Source: Trichomonas tenax
Lineage: Eukaryota; Parabasalia; Trichomonadida; Trichomonadidae
Reading direction: 5' to 3'
DNA: 64,000 nucleotides
NCBI GenBank assembly: GCA_023091735.1
Contig: JALKBU010000107.1
Location: forward strand, 1 to 64,000
Part shown: in pieces, positions 62,521-64,000 of the stretch
Layout of the letters: each line of letters begins with the position of its first letter
Numbering within the stretch: position 1 is the stretch's first letter
The notes under the pieces: model-generated
Databases searched by the model: none
What the model was told of the DNA's origin: nothing
The model's input: the letters and a program-made list of their open reading frames with translations, nothing else
Program-made: the position numbers and the translations under genes

Positions 62521-63810
62521 TTAGATCTTGGATGCATCGATATCGTTGTATGTCTTGATAATAGTAGCTGGGTTGTTTCCTTCCATGGACTTTGTAGCGT
62601 TGGCGATATCCTTGAGACCGTTGCCTGTTGAGATCAAGACAACCTTTTCTCCTGGCTTGAGGAGTCCCTGTTCTTCAGCCTTGAAGATACCAGCGAAGCC
62701 GCATGCAGCAGCTGGCTCTGGGAAGATGCCTGTTGAGCGGGCCATGACTGGGATAGCGTTGAGGATCTCCTGATCTGTGACCTGGACGTAAGCACCGTTT
62801 GTTTCTGTGGCAGCTCTGAAGGCTCTGATTGGGTCGTTTGGCATGTTGCAGGAGATGGAGTCAGCGAGTGTTGTGCCGTGGCATTCTGGCATCTCGACTG
62901 GGTCGATCTTGTTAGCCCAGCAGTTGTAGACGCAGTTAGAACCCTCAGCCTGGACACCGATGATTCTCGGGATCTTCTCGATCAAGCCGGCAGCGAAGAG
63001 CTCCTTGAGGCCCTTGTGGACGCCAGAGATGATGTTGCCATCACCGACTGGAACGACGACAGCGTCTGGAGCGACGAACTTGCCGAGCTTGCCCCATGAA
63101 CACTCGCCCTTTGTCTCCTCTGGGCAGAGAAGGCCGCCGAGCTGCTCGCAGAACTCGAATGAGACTGTCTTCTTGCCATCGATTGTGTATGGGTTGAAGC
63201 CTGTTGAGCGGTTGTACCAGCCGAACTTCTCTGCAGCGCCCATTGCTGCTTCGACAGCTCTATCATAAACGCCTTCGACGAGGAAGACTGTAGCGCCGTA
63301 GAGCCTGTTCTGGAGGACCTTGGCCGGTGGTGCGTGTGCTGGGATGAAGATAACTGGTCTGATACCGAGGCATGTGCACATACATGATGTGGCAGCAGCG
63401 GCATTGCCGGAAGAAGCTGTTGTAACGACAGTCTTGCCTAACTCCTTTGCCTTAACGCAAACGAGTGCAGAAGCGCGATCCTTGAGTGATGCTGTTGGTT
63501 CGCGACCTTCATCCTTGATCCAGAGCTGGATCTTGAATGGAGAGCGGTCTTGTGGAACTGGAATAAGTGGTGTGCCGCCAACCTGGACGTTTGGAAGCTG
63601 ATCCTTTGGATCAATTGGAAGGAATGGCATGTAGCGGAACATACCGAGTGTTGGGCTGAGAAGAGACTCAGGAAAAGATTTCTTCATTGCCTCAAAATCG
63701 TATGTTGTGTTGAGTAAACCCTTTGGGCCTTCCTCCTCGGCGTAGTACTCGTATTTGCCAATCTGGTACTTGTTGCCAGTTAAAACAGACTGAAATCCAT
63801 TGAAGAACAT
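62521..63810 (-). CDS. thrC: threonine synthase-like PLP enzyme
   Basis: 429 residues, fold-type II PLP enzyme. PLP Lys110 is in EPTASLKDRAS; the phosphate-binding turn SSGNAAAA is at 133-140; the C-terminal STGNGLKD is the pyridine-nitrogen loop. This set matches threonine synthase, which converts O-phosphohomoserine to threonine; a threonine dehydratase-like activity cannot be excluded. Ser before Leu-Lys (usual GSFKDR) is a small variation. Strong C/G-ending codons imply high expression. Bacterial-type sequence suggests lateral transfer. Start ATG 63810 preceded by an initiator. Confidence 0.88.
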   Translation of the reverse strand: MFFNGFQSVLTGNKYQIGKYEYYAEEEGPKGLLNTTYDFEAMKKSFPESLLSPTLGMFRYMPFLPIDPKDQLPNVQVGGTPLIPVPQDRSPFKIQLWIKDEGREPTASLKDRASALVCVKAKELGKTVVTTASSGNAAAATSCMCTCLGIRPVIFIPAHAPPAKVLQNRLYGATVFLVEGVYDRAVEAAMGAAEKFGWYNRSTGFNPYTIDGKKTVSFEFCEQLGGLLCPEETKGECSWGKLGKFVAPDAVVVPVGDGNIISGVHKGLKELFAAGLIEKIPRIIGVQAEGSNCVYNCWANKIDPVEMPECHGTTLADSISCNMPNDPIRAFRAATETNGAYVQVTDQEILNAIPVMARSTGIFPEPAAACGFAGIFKAEEQGLLKPGEKVVLISTGNGLKDIANATKSMEGNNPATIIKTYNDIDASKI

Positions 63811-63818
63811 TTCAGTAA

Positions 63819-63824
63819 AAGTGA
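63819..63824 (-). promoter_or_regulatory. initiator TCACTT of the threonine synthase gene
   Basis: GACTTCACTTTTACTGAAATG on the minus strand: the initiator is 9-14 bases from the ATG. A clear match to TCAYWY. Confidence 0.65.
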
Positions 63825-64000
63825 AGTCAAAAAACGATGATCTTTCTCAATTTTCTGATAGGCATTCAAATTTGACATGTAAACAGACAAAAAGTAATTT
63901 TTGATTTAAAATCTTTAAAATTTACTCATTATATTTTTTTGTTTAATATTCTTTTATACATATACTGATATTGCTTATATTTCATATTTGAAGTTCTGGG

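Noticed and set aside
62634..63404. Frames overlapping the threonine synthase gene on both strands
   Set aside because: Long open alternative frames are expected from its C/G-ending codon bias; none has domain content.

Overview
The window looks like nuclear DNA of a trichomonad (parabasalid) protist, probably Tritrichomonas or a close relative. The evidence is: long intronless genes in very AT-rich DNA; a short (426 aa) pyrophosphate-type phosphofructokinase of the trichomonad kind; a bacterial-type thiol peroxidase; a large subtilisin with a C-terminal membrane anchor; chlamydial Pmp-like and ankyrin relics; and TCAYWY initiator (Inr) elements within a few to ~30 bases of many start codons. 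Species identity is inferred. No genuine spliceosomal intron was found.

Layout. 1-2.4 kb: repeat-rich intergenic DNA (46-base T tract, small hairpins, ~40-nt tandem repeats). 2.4-4.2 kb: a broken Pmp-like surface-protein gene. 4.2-17.3 kb: a 2055-aa Ubl-UBA-AT-hook-SANT-like repeat protein, a large type I membrane protein, and a membrane-anchored subtilisin. 17.8-18.8 kb: a decayed hAT-like transposase. 20.2-30.1 kb: a caspase-like protein without catalytic residues, phosphoglycerate mutase, ankyrin/Pmp relics, a bacterial-type phosphoesterase, a 1049-aa coiled-coil protein, KEOPS subunit Pcc1, and proteasome alpha-4/alpha3. 30.5-30.8 kb: three successive long hairpins. 31.4-38.4 kb: a TTI1-like HEAT protein, long-chain acyl-CoA synthetase, and PPi-PFK. 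40.4-41.9 kb: a broken type I membrane-protein gene. 42.1-43.25 kb: the most unusual locus, seven consecutive hairpins of two alternating families inside 39-nt inverted repeats. 43.7-50.8 kb: Sua5, ankyrin relic, LisH protein, helical-repeat protein, CEP76 and Tpx. 52.5-58.5 kb: a 2003-aa alpha-solenoid (possibly Furry-like). 59.2-59.7 kb: a tRNA-Pro-headed SINE-like element. 60.2-63.8 kb: a nucleolar circularly permuted GTPase, a coiled-coil protein and a threonine synthase-like enzyme.

The intact genes are mostly housekeeping (glycolysis: PPi-PFK and PGAM; tRNA t6A: Pcc1 and Sua5; proteasome; ribosome assembly; lipid activation; peroxide defence), each with its own start and separated by AT-rich spacers. 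Broken surface-protein, ankyrin and transposase genes fill the spacers. The hairpin array is the best candidate for an undescribed system: sequence drifts between copies while base pairing is largely kept, as expected of structured RNA precursors.
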